From: an uncultured Bacteroidales bacterium
GTDB lineage: Bacteria > Bacteroidota > Bacteroidia > Bacteroidales > F082
Length of the DNA: 64,000 bases
Direction of reading: 5' to 3'
Assembly (NCBI GenBank): GCA_900317155.1
Contig: ONFO01000016.1
Location: 18,117-82,116, forward strand
Below the pieces are notes generated by a model. That model was not told the origin of the DNA, ran no database searches, and saw only the letters and a list, made by a program, of their open reading frames with translations. The position numbers and the translations under genes are program-made. Shown here piece by piece: positions 41,861 to 49,221 of the stretch (position 1 is the first letter of the stretch; each line of letters opens with the position of its first letter).

Positions 41861-41868
41861 TACCTTTG
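41861..41868 (+). promoter_or_regulatory. -7 box (TACCTTTG) for the CAT-like gene
   Basis: Exact TAnnTTTG match directly joined to the hairpin T-run and 16 bp before the ATG at 41885. Confidence 0.65.
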
Positions 41869-41884
41869 CAGCAAAACAACAGCA

Positions 41885-42508
41885 ATGAAGAAAGAGATTG
41901 ATCCTAAAGAATCACCTCGCGGACGGGCGTTTGAACTGTGGAAAACGGCTGGCATGCCGAAAGTGACGATAGTCAAAACCTTTAATGTCAAAAGACTGAT
42001 CAGGGTTGCCAAACGAAACGGGATGAAGACGAACATGCTGATGTGCTGGTGTATCGGTCAAGCGGCCAGTGGCATTCAGGAGTTCTATACACTGCCTACC
42101 GGAGAGCACTTATGGCAGTACGACCGTCTGGCAGTGATGACTGTCGTGAAGACCATGAACGGTGACGCCCACCTTTGTGACATCCCGTTTTCAGCGGATC
42201 TTCGCCAGTTCAATGAAGACTATTTGCGCCTGACGCGTCAGGTCCACGAAACAAACGAAGACCACCTTCTTGGCGACGACTATATGGCTATTGACACCTC
42301 GGCCTTGGCAGAATGCGAGATTGACGGTGTGGTGAGTGTCTATTCCGAGCTGTTCACCAATCCCTTCTTGGCTTGGGGCAAATACCATCAAGGGCTGTTC
42401 AAAACGACTTTGCCCATCTCGTTCCAGTTTCATCATGCCCAGATGGACGGCTTCGAAGCCGTCCGTTTCCTCAATGGCCTTCAGGAGGTAATCGACAAGC
42501 TTTCTTGA
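41885..42508 (+). CDS. Chloramphenicol-acetyltransferase-superfamily protein
   Basis: 207 residues from the ATG at 41885, near the CAT length. The catalytic motif is FQFHH184-A-Q-M-D188-G, and GDAHLCDIPFSADLRQFNED fits the middle of the fold. CAT-fold enzymes acetylate small-molecule hydroxyls; drug resistance cannot be inferred, since many Bacteroidales carry housekeeping relatives. It is transcribed from the promoter built into hairpin copy C. Confidence 0.82.
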   Translation: MKKEIDPKESPRGRAFELWKTAGMPKVTIVKTFNVKRLIRVAKRNGMKTNMLMCWCIGQAASGIQEFYTLPTGEHLWQYDRLAVMTVVKTMNGDAHLCDIPFSADLRQFNEDYLRLTRQVHETNEDHLLGDDYMAIDTSALAECEIDGVVSVYSELFTNPFLAWGKYHQGLFKTTLPISFQFHHAQMDGFEAVRFLNGLQEVIDKLS

Positions 42509-42555
42509 ATGAGAGGATTACTGCTTCTGTTTTGAGGAGAGGGTCGGTGGGTTAG

Positions 42556-43812
42556 TTACATGTCTAAACTATCCTCCTTGAGGAGAAAATCGAACAGCCC
42601 AATAGTGAGTATCCCATCTTCGTTTCTGCGCGGCATGATGTGCTCTTTGACAACAATAACCTTCTTGAATGAATCATTGATGTTTGTTAGCGAACGGGAT
42701 TCTTGTATTTCCTTTTCTCTATCAGGGATTGACAAAGCCGATTGCACATAATACTTTTTGCTTCCGAGGTTGGCAATAAAATCGACTTCAAGCTGGACAC
42801 GAATCCATTTCCCATCCTTGTCCTGCTTTTTTATCTCTACCATCCCGACATCCACATTGTAACCACGGGTAATCAGTTCGTTGTAAATGATATTCTCCAT
42901 GATATGCGATTCCTCCTGTTGGCGCATATTGAGAATGGCATTTCTCAAACCTATGTCAGAAAAATAATACTTTGAAAGCGTGTTGATATACTTTTTGCCT
43001 TTGATATCATAGCGAATGGCCTTGTTTACAAGGAATGATTCCAACAGATAGCCAAGGTAATTAGAAATAGTCTTGTTGGTGATATTTAACTTCTTTATGC
43101 TTTTGAAAGTATTCGATAGTTTTGTTGGGTTGCAAGGTGAGCCAATGGATGAGGCCAAAATATGCACTAACTCACGCATTTCATGTTCATTCTGTACTTT
43201 ATGTCGCTCAATGATGTCTGCCAGATAAACGGTCTCGAACAAATCCTGCAAATAGTTCACTTTCTTTTGTTCAGTGTCAAAAGATTGGACAAGTGGCAAT
43301 CCGCCGTAAGTATAGTATTCGCGCCAAGCTTCTTGTTTGTCTCCGCCTTTTGCTGAATAGAATTCCGCAAACGAAAGTGGATTCACGTGAATTGTTTCGC
43401 CTCGACCGCGAAACTCGGTCGGAATGTCGGATGAAAGGAAGTGTGAGTTGCTCCCAGTCACGTAAGTGTCGGCGTTGTCAATATGCCGGAAACTATTCAG
43501 AACATCAACGAATTCATCCATCAGCTGAACCTCATCGATAATGATATAGTAAAGCTCCTTGTCCTTGATTTTGCTGTGGACATAATGAAGCATCGCATCT
43601 GGATTCCTTAATTCTTTGTTCATGCGGTCTTCAAGGTCAACACGAATAATGTGGTCTTCAGCCACACCATTTTCCAACAGAAAGCGATAAAACAGAACGT
43701 TCAGGAGATACGATTTGCCACACCTGCGGATTCCCGTAACCACTTTGACGAGACCGTTCTGACGGCTTTCTATCAGCTGTTGAAGATATCTGTCTCTTTT
43801 AATTTCCACCAT
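42556..43812 (-). CDS. AAA_14/DUF4143 ATPase 1
   Basis: 418 residues. Walker A is GIRRCGKSYLLNVLF, Walker B is YYIIIDEVQLMDEF, and the DUF4143 C-terminal region includes NKTISNYLGYLLESFLVNKA and YFSDIGLRNA, ending in a restriction-endonuclease-like segment (QLEVDFIANLGSKKYYVQS). Members are widespread and of unknown function; the C-terminal E-x-D/F core suggests a nuclease-like fold. An inverted-repeat pair brackets its promoter. A second, divergent relative lies at 57471. Confidence 0.85.
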   Translation of the reverse strand: MVEIKRDRYLQQLIESRQNGLVKVVTGIRRCGKSYLLNVLFYRFLLENGVAEDHIIRVDLEDRMNKELRNPDAMLHYVHSKIKDKELYYIIIDEVQLMDEFVDVLNSFRHIDNADTYVTGSNSHFLSSDIPTEFRGRGETIHVNPLSFAEFYSAKGGDKQEAWREYYTYGGLPLVQSFDTEQKKVNYLQDLFETVYLADIIERHKVQNEHEMRELVHILASSIGSPCNPTKLSNTFKSIKKLNITNKTISNYLGYLLESFLVNKAIRYDIKGKKYINTLSKYYFSDIGLRNAILNMRQQEESHIMENIIYNELITRGYNVDVGMVEIKKQDKDGKWIRVQLEVDFIANLGSKKYYVQSALSIPDREKEIQESRSLTNINDSFKKVIVVKEHIMPRRNEDGILTIGLFDFLLKEDSLDM

Positions 43813-43828
43813 CTCATTCCTAAATTAT

Positions 43829-43915
43829 GCCATTATTGGCAATTATTGGTAATGCAAAAGTAATAAATAATTTCAATCGACCAACTGCTTATGACTAAAA
43901 AGTGCCAATAATGGC
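43829..43915 (-). promoter_or_regulatory. Paired 12-bp operator-like sites around the ATPase 1 promoter (-7 box 43855-43862)
   Basis: GCCATTATTGGC (43829-43840) and its exact reverse complement GCCAATAATGGC (43904-43915) lie on either side of the minus-strand box TACTTTTG (43855-43862). One site is in the leader and one upstream, a layout fit for autoregulation by looping. Confidence 0.55.
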
Positions 43916-43924
43916 AATTTTTAG

Positions 43925-44083
43925 TTCAAAAACCTAAAACCAGGTTACGACGACGACCCCAATTTAAGGGTGAAAAAGGAGTTGGGAAAACTGAAAGTGG
44001 AGTTGGAAGAGGTGGTGACTGAGCGTTTTGTTTTTAAACAAGGATTGATACAAAAGGAATCAGAAAGAAAGCCAGCTTACTAA
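43925..44083 (+). pseudogene. Remnant of an unidentified gene
   Basis: A stop-bounded frame of 52 codons without start reads FKNLKPGYDDDPNLRVKKEL, then GKLKVELEEVVTERFVFKQG and ends ERKPAY. It is protein-like, charged and helical, like the tail of a lost gene. It occupies the gap before the trypsin-like gene. No family was recognised. Confidence 0.4.
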
Positions 44084-44163
44084 GTAGTCTTTAAAATTCT
44101 TCTATGACGCATTACACAACTGTCTATTGTTTTTTTTTCGTCAGTGTTTTCAAAGATAATAAG

Positions 44164-44171
44164 TATTTTTG
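44164..44171 (+). promoter_or_regulatory. -7 box (TATTTTTG) for the trypsin-like protease gene
   Basis: Exact TAnnTTTG match 15 bp before the ATG at 44187; the in-frame TTG at 44169 overlaps the box and is not a credible start. Confidence 0.65.
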
Positions 44172-44186
44172 CAGAAAATAAACACT

Positions 44187-45209
44187 ATGGAATTACTGGT
44201 ACCAAAACTATATGATTTCTTTGATTATCAAAATGATGGCAATTTAGGCAGGACTCTGTTCGAGTTTGTAGAATCACGCCAAGATTGTTTCTTCGATGAT
44301 AAGTATGGCTATCGAAACATCAACATGGGAAAAGTCTCATACATTTCTTCCATTTGTCGGAAAATGGCCGAAGATAATTTACTGATACGATTAAAAACGA
44401 ATGGTGTTGAATGTTTTAACGATGTTTATTTTGTCAATTTACGGCCAGACAATTTCCAATATCCCGAACTGTTTAGTTCTCAACTTGCTTATGGTTATTA
44501 TGATTTCGCATACAATGGATTTCCTTTTACTCGGGCTCATTTCACGAATTCAGTCGTCCCAGTAATTGGAATAAACAAAAAGGGAGATTATGATATAGGA
44601 ACAGCCTATTATATAGATGACAATGAATTTGTCACTGCAGCCCATTGTATAACAGGCTTGAACAAGTTTTCTTTACAATATCAGAATGGCAAGCGGATAA
44701 AAGTGTCGGCAGTACTATTTCCTGACAATGACAATATTGACCTTGCTATCATCAAATCAGAGGAAGACATCCAGTTAACACCATTTATGTTAGGAGAACC
44801 TGGTGTTTTAGATGATATACTTGTTATGGGTTACCCTCCTATCCCCGGAATGGACACTGTATTAATATCAGAGACGGGGACAGTCAATACTTTTATAACG
44901 CCAGCTCAAAAAGCTTCAGACGGACAAATTATTGCCGAAACAAAGTCGTATTTACCTCCGATGGATTACTTTATGATTAATTGTCGAGTTAAAGGCGGTA
45001 ATAGCGGTGGTCCTGTAATTAATAAACATGGATTAGTTATTGGCACAGTCGTTTCTTTAGTTTTTGATTCCAAAGGAGGTTCCGATGGTGGTCGTTATGA
45101 TCTTATGGGGTTTGGAACTTGTATTTCATCAGAGCACATACCTAAAATACATGAAAATCACACAAAGAAAGAATTTGGTTATGATGGGGATTTTTATTTT
45201 TTGAAATAG
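44187..45209 (+). CDS. Trypsin-like serine protease, cytoplasmic-type (no signal peptide)
   Basis: 340 residues. The catalytic triad is visible: H153 in TAAHCI, D185 in NIDLAIIK and S273 in GGNSGGP. The first 140 or so residues form an unidentified N-terminal domain (MELLVPKLYDFFDYQNDGNL), with no signal sequence. Intracellular trypsin-like proteases of this type appear in several anti-phage systems, where they cleave a partner protein. The next gene set (GHKL ATPase, DUF4325, PIN) starts 212 bp downstream with its own promoter, so a functional link is only suggested. Confidence 0.82.
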   Translation: MELLVPKLYDFFDYQNDGNLGRTLFEFVESRQDCFFDDKYGYRNINMGKVSYISSICRKMAEDNLLIRLKTNGVECFNDVYFVNLRPDNFQYPELFSSQLAYGYYDFAYNGFPFTRAHFTNSVVPVIGINKKGDYDIGTAYYIDDNEFVTAAHCITGLNKFSLQYQNGKRIKVSAVLFPDNDNIDLAIIKSEEDIQLTPFMLGEPGVLDDILVMGYPPIPGMDTVLISETGTVNTFITPAQKASDGQIIAETKSYLPPMDYFMINCRVKGGNSGGPVINKHGLVIGTVVSLVFDSKGGSDGGRYDLMGFGTCISSEHIPKIHENHTKKEFGYDGDFYFLK

Positions 45210-45361
45210 CAACTGCTCGATTATTGTAATTGAATGAAGGCGTACAATAAAGTATTTAATCAAACCTCAAACAGGTTCTCAGGAGGATTTTATCGAATTC
45301 GTCATTGGTCATCATTGTACAATTCAATTGATATCCCATTTGATAGTTTCCAAATAATGTG

Positions 45362-45369
45362 TATTTTTG
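45362..45369 (+). promoter_or_regulatory. -7 box (TATTTTTG) for the GHKL/DUF4325/PIN operon
   Basis: Exact TAnnTTTG match 52 bp before the ATG at 45422. I see nothing else definite in the 212 bp between the protease gene and the operon. Confidence 0.6.
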
Positions 45370-45421
45370 CACTCTGAACGAATACAAAGAATGTGAATTT
45401 ACGCAAAGGAGGAAACTAATA

Positions 45422-46324
45422 ATGTATGTGTTGAAGATTCCACCTACGCTAAGAGCAGACTTAGAAGGATTTGAATTTCTCTCTGGTTTTCTTCCCAATG
45501 TGAATGAAAATGTTACAAAGGGAAAAGAGCTTTTTGTGGATTTTTCAGATTGTACTAGTATTGATGGGAACCTTGCAGCTGTTTTGGGGGCTCTTCTTGA
45601 CAAGTCAGTACCGATTTCAAAAAGAGTGATGATAGGAACTCCCCGTAATAAAACCGTCAAAAAAGTGTTAGCACGTAATCACTTTCTTAGAGCATGGAGA
45701 GTTGATACCAAAGTGGAGGAACGGGAAAACTATGTTGAATATGCGAGATTTAAAAGCGATGTGTCGGCTATAGAATTCAAGTCATATATTCAAGAGGGTT
45801 TGATAAAAAAGCAAAAGTTTCCGCAACATACTGATTTGGCAGGCGAAAAAATTGTCGAAAGTATATACGAAATTTATGCAAATGCCGTTACTCATGGAGG
45901 AACGGATTATGTGTATTCGTGTGGTGAATATATGGAAGACACGCATAGGCTTGACATGACTATTATTGATTGTGGACAAACAATCCCTGGCAATGTCAAT
46001 GATTTTTTTGCGAAGAAGAGTCAACCTATAATAGGTGATTGCGAAGCAATAGAGTGGGCCTTTGTAAGTGGCAACACAACAAAAAACCAGACCGGTGGGT
46101 TGGGTCTTGCAATAATCAAAGATTTTATAGCCTTAAACAAAGGTTCTATCCAAGTGGTGTCTGGTCGTGGTTTTATAGAGTATAGGGGTGATCAAGTGGA
46201 ACAGTTTTTGTTGAATACACCTTTTGCAGGTACAATAGTAAATGTAAAGTTCAATTTTGATGACAACAACAAATATTATATGACGAGTGAACGTCAGCCT
46301 TTTGATAAAAATGATTTATTATAA
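45422..46324 (+). CDS. STAS-like/GHKL ATPase fusion protein
   Basis: 300 residues from the ATG at 45422. The N-terminal 95 or so (GKELFVDFSDCTSIDGNLAA, GALLDKSV) look like a STAS/anti-sigma-antagonist fold. The rest is a GHKL (HATPase_c) domain with the N box E150-x3-N154 in EIYANAVTHG, G1 box D183-C-G-Q and G2 box TGGLGLAII from G225. GHKL domains linked to STAS partners act in partner-switching, as for SpoIIAB and RsbT. Its stop overlaps the next start (TAATG), and the next protein is a STAS-like DUF4325 protein, so a complex is likely. Confidence 0.8.
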   Translation: MYVLKIPPTLRADLEGFEFLSGFLPNVNENVTKGKELFVDFSDCTSIDGNLAAVLGALLDKSVPISKRVMIGTPRNKTVKKVLARNHFLRAWRVDTKVEERENYVEYARFKSDVSAIEFKSYIQEGLIKKQKFPQHTDLAGEKIVESIYEIYANAVTHGGTDYVYSCGEYMEDTHRLDMTIIDCGQTIPGNVNDFFAKKSQPIIGDCEAIEWAFVSGNTTKNQTGGLGLAIIKDFIALNKGSIQVVSGRGFIEYRGDQVEQFLLNTPFAGTIVNVKFNFDDNNKYYMTSERQPFDKNDLL

Positions 46325-46677
46325 TGAATAATACTACAATTAAATTGAATGATTACCTTACCCTGAATAGTGGGGTAACACCTGAAGAAGGAACTCCTGT
46401 GTATAATTCAATAATTGAAGCCTTCAAGAAAGGCGAGGTGGTTATCTTGGATTTTGAAGGTGTGGATATGCTAACAACGGCTTTTCTCAATGTTGTTATA
46501 GGCGATTTGTATAAAGACTATAGCAGTGAGAAGTTGAAATCGATGCTTGTTCTCGTTAACTATTCAGAACAGACAGCAAAGCGAATCAAGAAAGTGACGG
46601 ACAATGCCAAGCTTTTTTACAAGGATGAAAGCACATATAGAAAAGAAGTAGAGGAGGTTTTGAATGGTAGTAACTAA
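46324..46677 (+). CDS. STAS-like DUF4325 protein
   Basis: 117 residues. VVILDFEGVDMLTTAFLNVV is the usual core of the STAS-like DUF4325 domain, in which a Thr or Ser at the TTAFL position corresponds to the phosphorylated residue of anti-sigma antagonists. It would be a natural partner of the GHKL ATPase encoded upstream. It overlaps that gene at the TAATG junction and the PIN gene by 14 bp, so the three are one translational unit. Confidence 0.82.
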   Translation: MNNTTIKLNDYLTLNSGVTPEEGTPVYNSIIEAFKKGEVVILDFEGVDMLTTAFLNVVIGDLYKDYSSEKLKSMLVLVNYSEQTAKRIKKVTDNAKLFYKDESTYRKEVEEVLNGSN

Positions 46678-47197
46678 AGTTGACAAGCATGTTGTTTCAT
46701 CGACCAATGCTTATTTTTTTGATACAAATGTCTGGATATATATTTTTGCCCCGATAGCTGGTGCGGACAAAAGGAAACAAAGCGTTTATTCAAGCCTCCT
46801 TAAGGACATTCAAAGCAGGAATGCAACAATATTTATCTCATCACTGGTGCTGTCTGAATACATTAACGCCATGCTTCGTATGGGATTCAAGCAATGGAAA
46901 AGAGTGACGGGAAACGTAAATGCCGACTTTAAAAGAGATTACAGAAGTACCGATGATTATCAGACAACACTTGAAGATGCTGTTCTTCAAGTGAATGAAA
47001 TTCTTAAAGTGTGTGACAAGCGTCCAGATGATTTTCATACAATTGACATTGATAGTGTTCTTGCATCAATGAATCAAGATGCTGATTACAATGATGCATA
47101 CTATATAAAGAATTGTGAGAATAAGAGAATGAAATTTGTATCAGATGATTTGGATATTCAGAAGGTGAATAGTTCAATAACTTTGATAACAGCATAG
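46664..47197 (+). CDS. PIN-domain ribonuclease
   Basis: 177 residues. The first PIN acidic residue is D20 in YFFDTNVWIYIF. Further acidic positions fit a PIN fold: E in LVLSEYINAML and D in DADYNDAYYI, and the final KFVSDD. PIN domains are Mg-dependent RNases, frequently toxins. Here no classical antitoxin is adjacent; instead it is coupled to a GHKL ATPase and a STAS-like protein, which may gate it. The start overlaps the DUF4325 gene by 14 bp. Confidence 0.82.
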   Translation: MVVTKVDKHVVSSTNAYFFDTNVWIYIFAPIAGADKRKQSVYSSLLKDIQSRNATIFISSLVLSEYINAMLRMGFKQWKRVTGNVNADFKRDYRSTDDYQTTLEDAVLQVNEILKVCDKRPDDFHTIDIDSVLASMNQDADYNDAYYIKNCENKRMKFVSDDLDIQKVNSSITLITA

Positions 47198-47226
47198 TTT
47201 GTTTATCTGATTTGAATAGGTTGCGA

Positions 47227-47243
47227 ACGCAAAAGTTTTGCGT
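47227..47243 (+). terminator. Short perfect hairpin after the PIN gene
   Basis: ACGCAAAA and TTTTGCGT pair around a single G, 30 bp after the PIN stop. It lacks a following T-run, so it could be an operator instead. Confidence 0.35.
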
Positions 47244-47349
47244 GACTAATTGTATGACATTTGCAAGCACCCAAGTATCCAACCAATAATATCCAATTCT
47301 GTTAATCTGCATCTCGTGTTTCTTTGCTTTGTCTGGTACAAGATAGCAC

Positions 47350-47415
47350 TATTTCATTTATTCATCCAAGGAATGGATTAAAGAGCTTGCCGAAACAATG
47401 GTGAAAAAGGTATGA
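47350..47415 (+). pseudogene. Short gene remnant
   Basis: A stop-bounded frame without start encodes YFIYSSKEWIKELAETMVKK and ends with a TGA at 47413. It is amphipathic and protein-like but only 21 codons long. It lies in the 787-bp gap between the PIN gene and the chimeric ORF. Confidence 0.25.
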
Positions 47416-47473
47416 AAATTTGGAACTTAACTTGCGAGAGGTGCAGACTATTGTGGTATTCAATTTTTATTGT

Positions 47474-47481
47474 TATCTTTG
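47474..47481 (+). promoter_or_regulatory. -7 box (TATCTTTG) before a tiny ORF
   Basis: Exact TAnnTTTG match 16 bp before an ATG at 47498 that opens an 18-codon frame (MMNFVKSCAFSKETSDAD). Whether the peptide is made is unknown. It may be a leader for the RNA that follows. Confidence 0.4.
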
Positions 47482-47597
47482 CAAAAACATACAAAACATG
47501 ATGAACTTTGTTAAATCTTGTGCTTTTTCGAAAGAAACATCCGATGCTGATTGAAAATAATCTTTCATTCCAAAGCTTTTGAATGGGGGATTTGTAT

Positions 47598-47605
47598 TAT
47601 CTTTG
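47598..47605 (+). promoter_or_regulatory. -7 box (TATCTTTG) for the structured RNA candidate
   Basis: Exact TAnnTTTG match with a TTTTG at 47577-47581 upstream. The first arm of the RNA starts 4 bases after the box. Confidence 0.65.
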
Positions 47606-47607
47606 CA

Positions 47608-47903
47608 GTGTTCTTTTGCCAAGGTCTTGTTTCTGACAGGGCTGTGGTAGAGAACATATATATATAGGAAAAAGCGTTACTTGACGCTTTGTCCATGACG
47701 TTCAGGAATCTGGCAGTTCCAAAAACAGTTGTCAAACGGCAAAGCAACAAAGAACGCCCCTTTGATGTGTATTGTCTTTTTGGCCTAGGCCAATTATATG
47801 CATATCAGCGTGGGCTTCGGCGTTGCTCGTTTCGACAACTAAGCAATGCCAGAGCTTCTGAACGTGGGACGAGCAACAAGGTTGTTTCCCACGCTTTATT
47901 TTT
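47608..47903 (+). ncRNA. Large structured RNA candidate with terminator
   Basis: About 295 nt with no credible reading frame. A closing stem joins GTTCTTT (47610-47616) to AAAGAAC (47749-47755), continued by TGCC (47617-47620) with GGCA (47738-47741). An inner hairpin is AAAGCG/CGCTTT (47671-47690). A second domain has AGCGTGGG/CCCACGCT (about 47807-47895) enclosing GTTGCTCGT/ACGAGCAAC (about 47822-47877). GGCGTTGCT can instead pair with AGCAATGCC, and a second CGTGGG can form a terminator hairpin with CCCACG before TTTATTTTT. Competing structures suggest a regulatory RNA. No Rfam family was recognised. Confidence 0.6.
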
Positions 47904-47984
47904 ATGTGTAGGAGAACGAAATCATTGAAAATGTCAGGCTTGGGGAGACGGTCTGGGGAACACACCAAAATTGATGTTATAATC

Positions 47985-49220
47985 ATGTTACAAAGGGAAA
48001 AAGAATTAAACGGTGAACAACGAGCTATTGTGGATGAGTGTATCAATTCTCCGTCGCCTATCACCATCATACAAGGCAAGGCTGGTTCGGGAAAGTCTTT
48101 TTTGGTGAAAAAGTTGGAAAAAGTTTCTGGTTTGCTGAAGGACAATTACAATATAGATATAAATGATGAAAGTATGCGATATATTAATGGTTTTGGAAGT
48201 GATATTAGTCATGCTGATTGTCAAACAGTGAAGGATTACAGCAGGGCCTTGGTGAGCATTTATGAAAAGATTGGCGCGTATGGAAGAAAGGCTTTTGTCA
48301 CGGACCCGCTTCATGGTTATCCATTAAAGGGGTCACCAAAGCAGATGTTGGAAGAAAAAAAAGAACAGAAAAGCAAAATTGGCGGTTTCTTTAGGAAAGT
48401 GCTTGGAATTAAACTTATATTGATTGCTATTGTCATGATGTGCTTTGTTTCTTGCGGAAATAAACTTGATGACCAAGACAATAATAAAGCAAATATAACG
48501 GAGGAACAGGAGGAGACCATTTTAGAGATGATAGCAATCCTTAATGAAAATAATGAAAAGCCAAAAGGAAAGTACAGTCTGATTACGAACGAGACTTATG
48601 CTTTGGAAAACGGTAAAGTGGTTTGCCATAGAAAAATAGATGGGCAATATTTAATATTATCCCGAATTGATAAAAACAGGGAGGTTGAAAAACGGTTTCT
48701 ATCGGATAGGATGAGGTGTTCTGTGTACAATGGTGATAAAAAAACAGTAATGCTGTTGTCAACTTTGTCAAAGTTGAATTTAGGAATGGATTTCGTATAT
48801 CACGGGATTATGCACCGCAACACTGTACAAATCGCTTTTACGCCAAAAGAAATAGTACAATTGGCAAATGATAAACGTAATCCTATTGAGGATGCACTTA
48901 ACTCCCAAGTGGAAGAGACCAAAATAATGCTTCCTGTAGTGTTGGATTATGAAACAATATGGAAAAACCTTGAAATCAAGGATGGTTATCTGACTTTCTA
49001 TTACGAAATTGATGAAGATGTCATAGACATTGAATCGGTGTATCAAAACATTGAAGCTTTACGAGATTATCTGTCTTCCTCGTTATTTGGCTTGAAGCAA
49101 GATGAGGTGACTTTTATGCCTAAAGCAAAAGCCTGTGGCTTAGGAATGAGATACTTGTATATTGGCGATATTACGGGGAAGCAATTCTCAGTTGATTTTG
49201 AAAATAATGAACTACGTTGA
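47985..49220 (+). CDS. Chimeric ORF: P-loop ATPase N-terminus joined to a lipoprotein
   Basis: 411 residues from the ATG at 47985. Residues 1-50 look like the start of a helicase-type P-loop protein (ELNGEQRAIVDECINSPSPI, then Walker A GKAGSGKS at 31-38), but no Walker B or helicase motifs follow. From about residue 121 (an ATG at 48345) a second protein appears to begin: basic MLEEKKEQKSK, a hydrophobic segment (LILIAIVMMCFVSC) with lipobox Cys and an unknown secreted domain. The frame is unbroken. Either two genes were fused by recombination or the lipoprotein uses the internal start. Confidence 0.55.
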   Translation: MLQREKELNGEQRAIVDECINSPSPITIIQGKAGSGKSFLVKKLEKVSGLLKDNYNIDINDESMRYINGFGSDISHADCQTVKDYSRALVSIYEKIGAYGRKAFVTDPLHGYPLKGSPKQMLEEKKEQKSKIGGFFRKVLGIKLILIAIVMMCFVSCGNKLDDQDNNKANITEEQEETILEMIAILNENNEKPKGKYSLITNETYALENGKVVCHRKIDGQYLILSRIDKNREVEKRFLSDRMRCSVYNGDKKTVMLLSTLSKLNLGMDFVYHGIMHRNTVQIAFTPKEIVQLANDKRNPIEDALNSQVEETKIMLPVVLDYETIWKNLEIKDGYLTFYYEIDEDVIDIESVYQNIEALRDYLSSSLFGLKQDEVTFMPKAKACGLGMRYLYIGDITGKQFSVDFENNELR

Positions 49221-49221
49221 T

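Noticed and set aside
40948-42036. 362-codon antisense frame opposite the CMD-cupin and CAT-like genes
   Set aside because: The plus-strand proteins have clear family motifs; the reverse frame has none and crosses a terminator-promoter element.
41885-42508. Chloramphenicol resistance gene
   Set aside because: Only the CAT fold and catalytic His are supported; many chromosomal relatives do not give resistance.
47608-47903. tmRNA, RNase P RNA or SRP RNA
   Set aside because: The conserved motifs of these RNAs (tag frame and T-loop, CR-I/CR-V type core, or the GGAA apical loop) are not visible.
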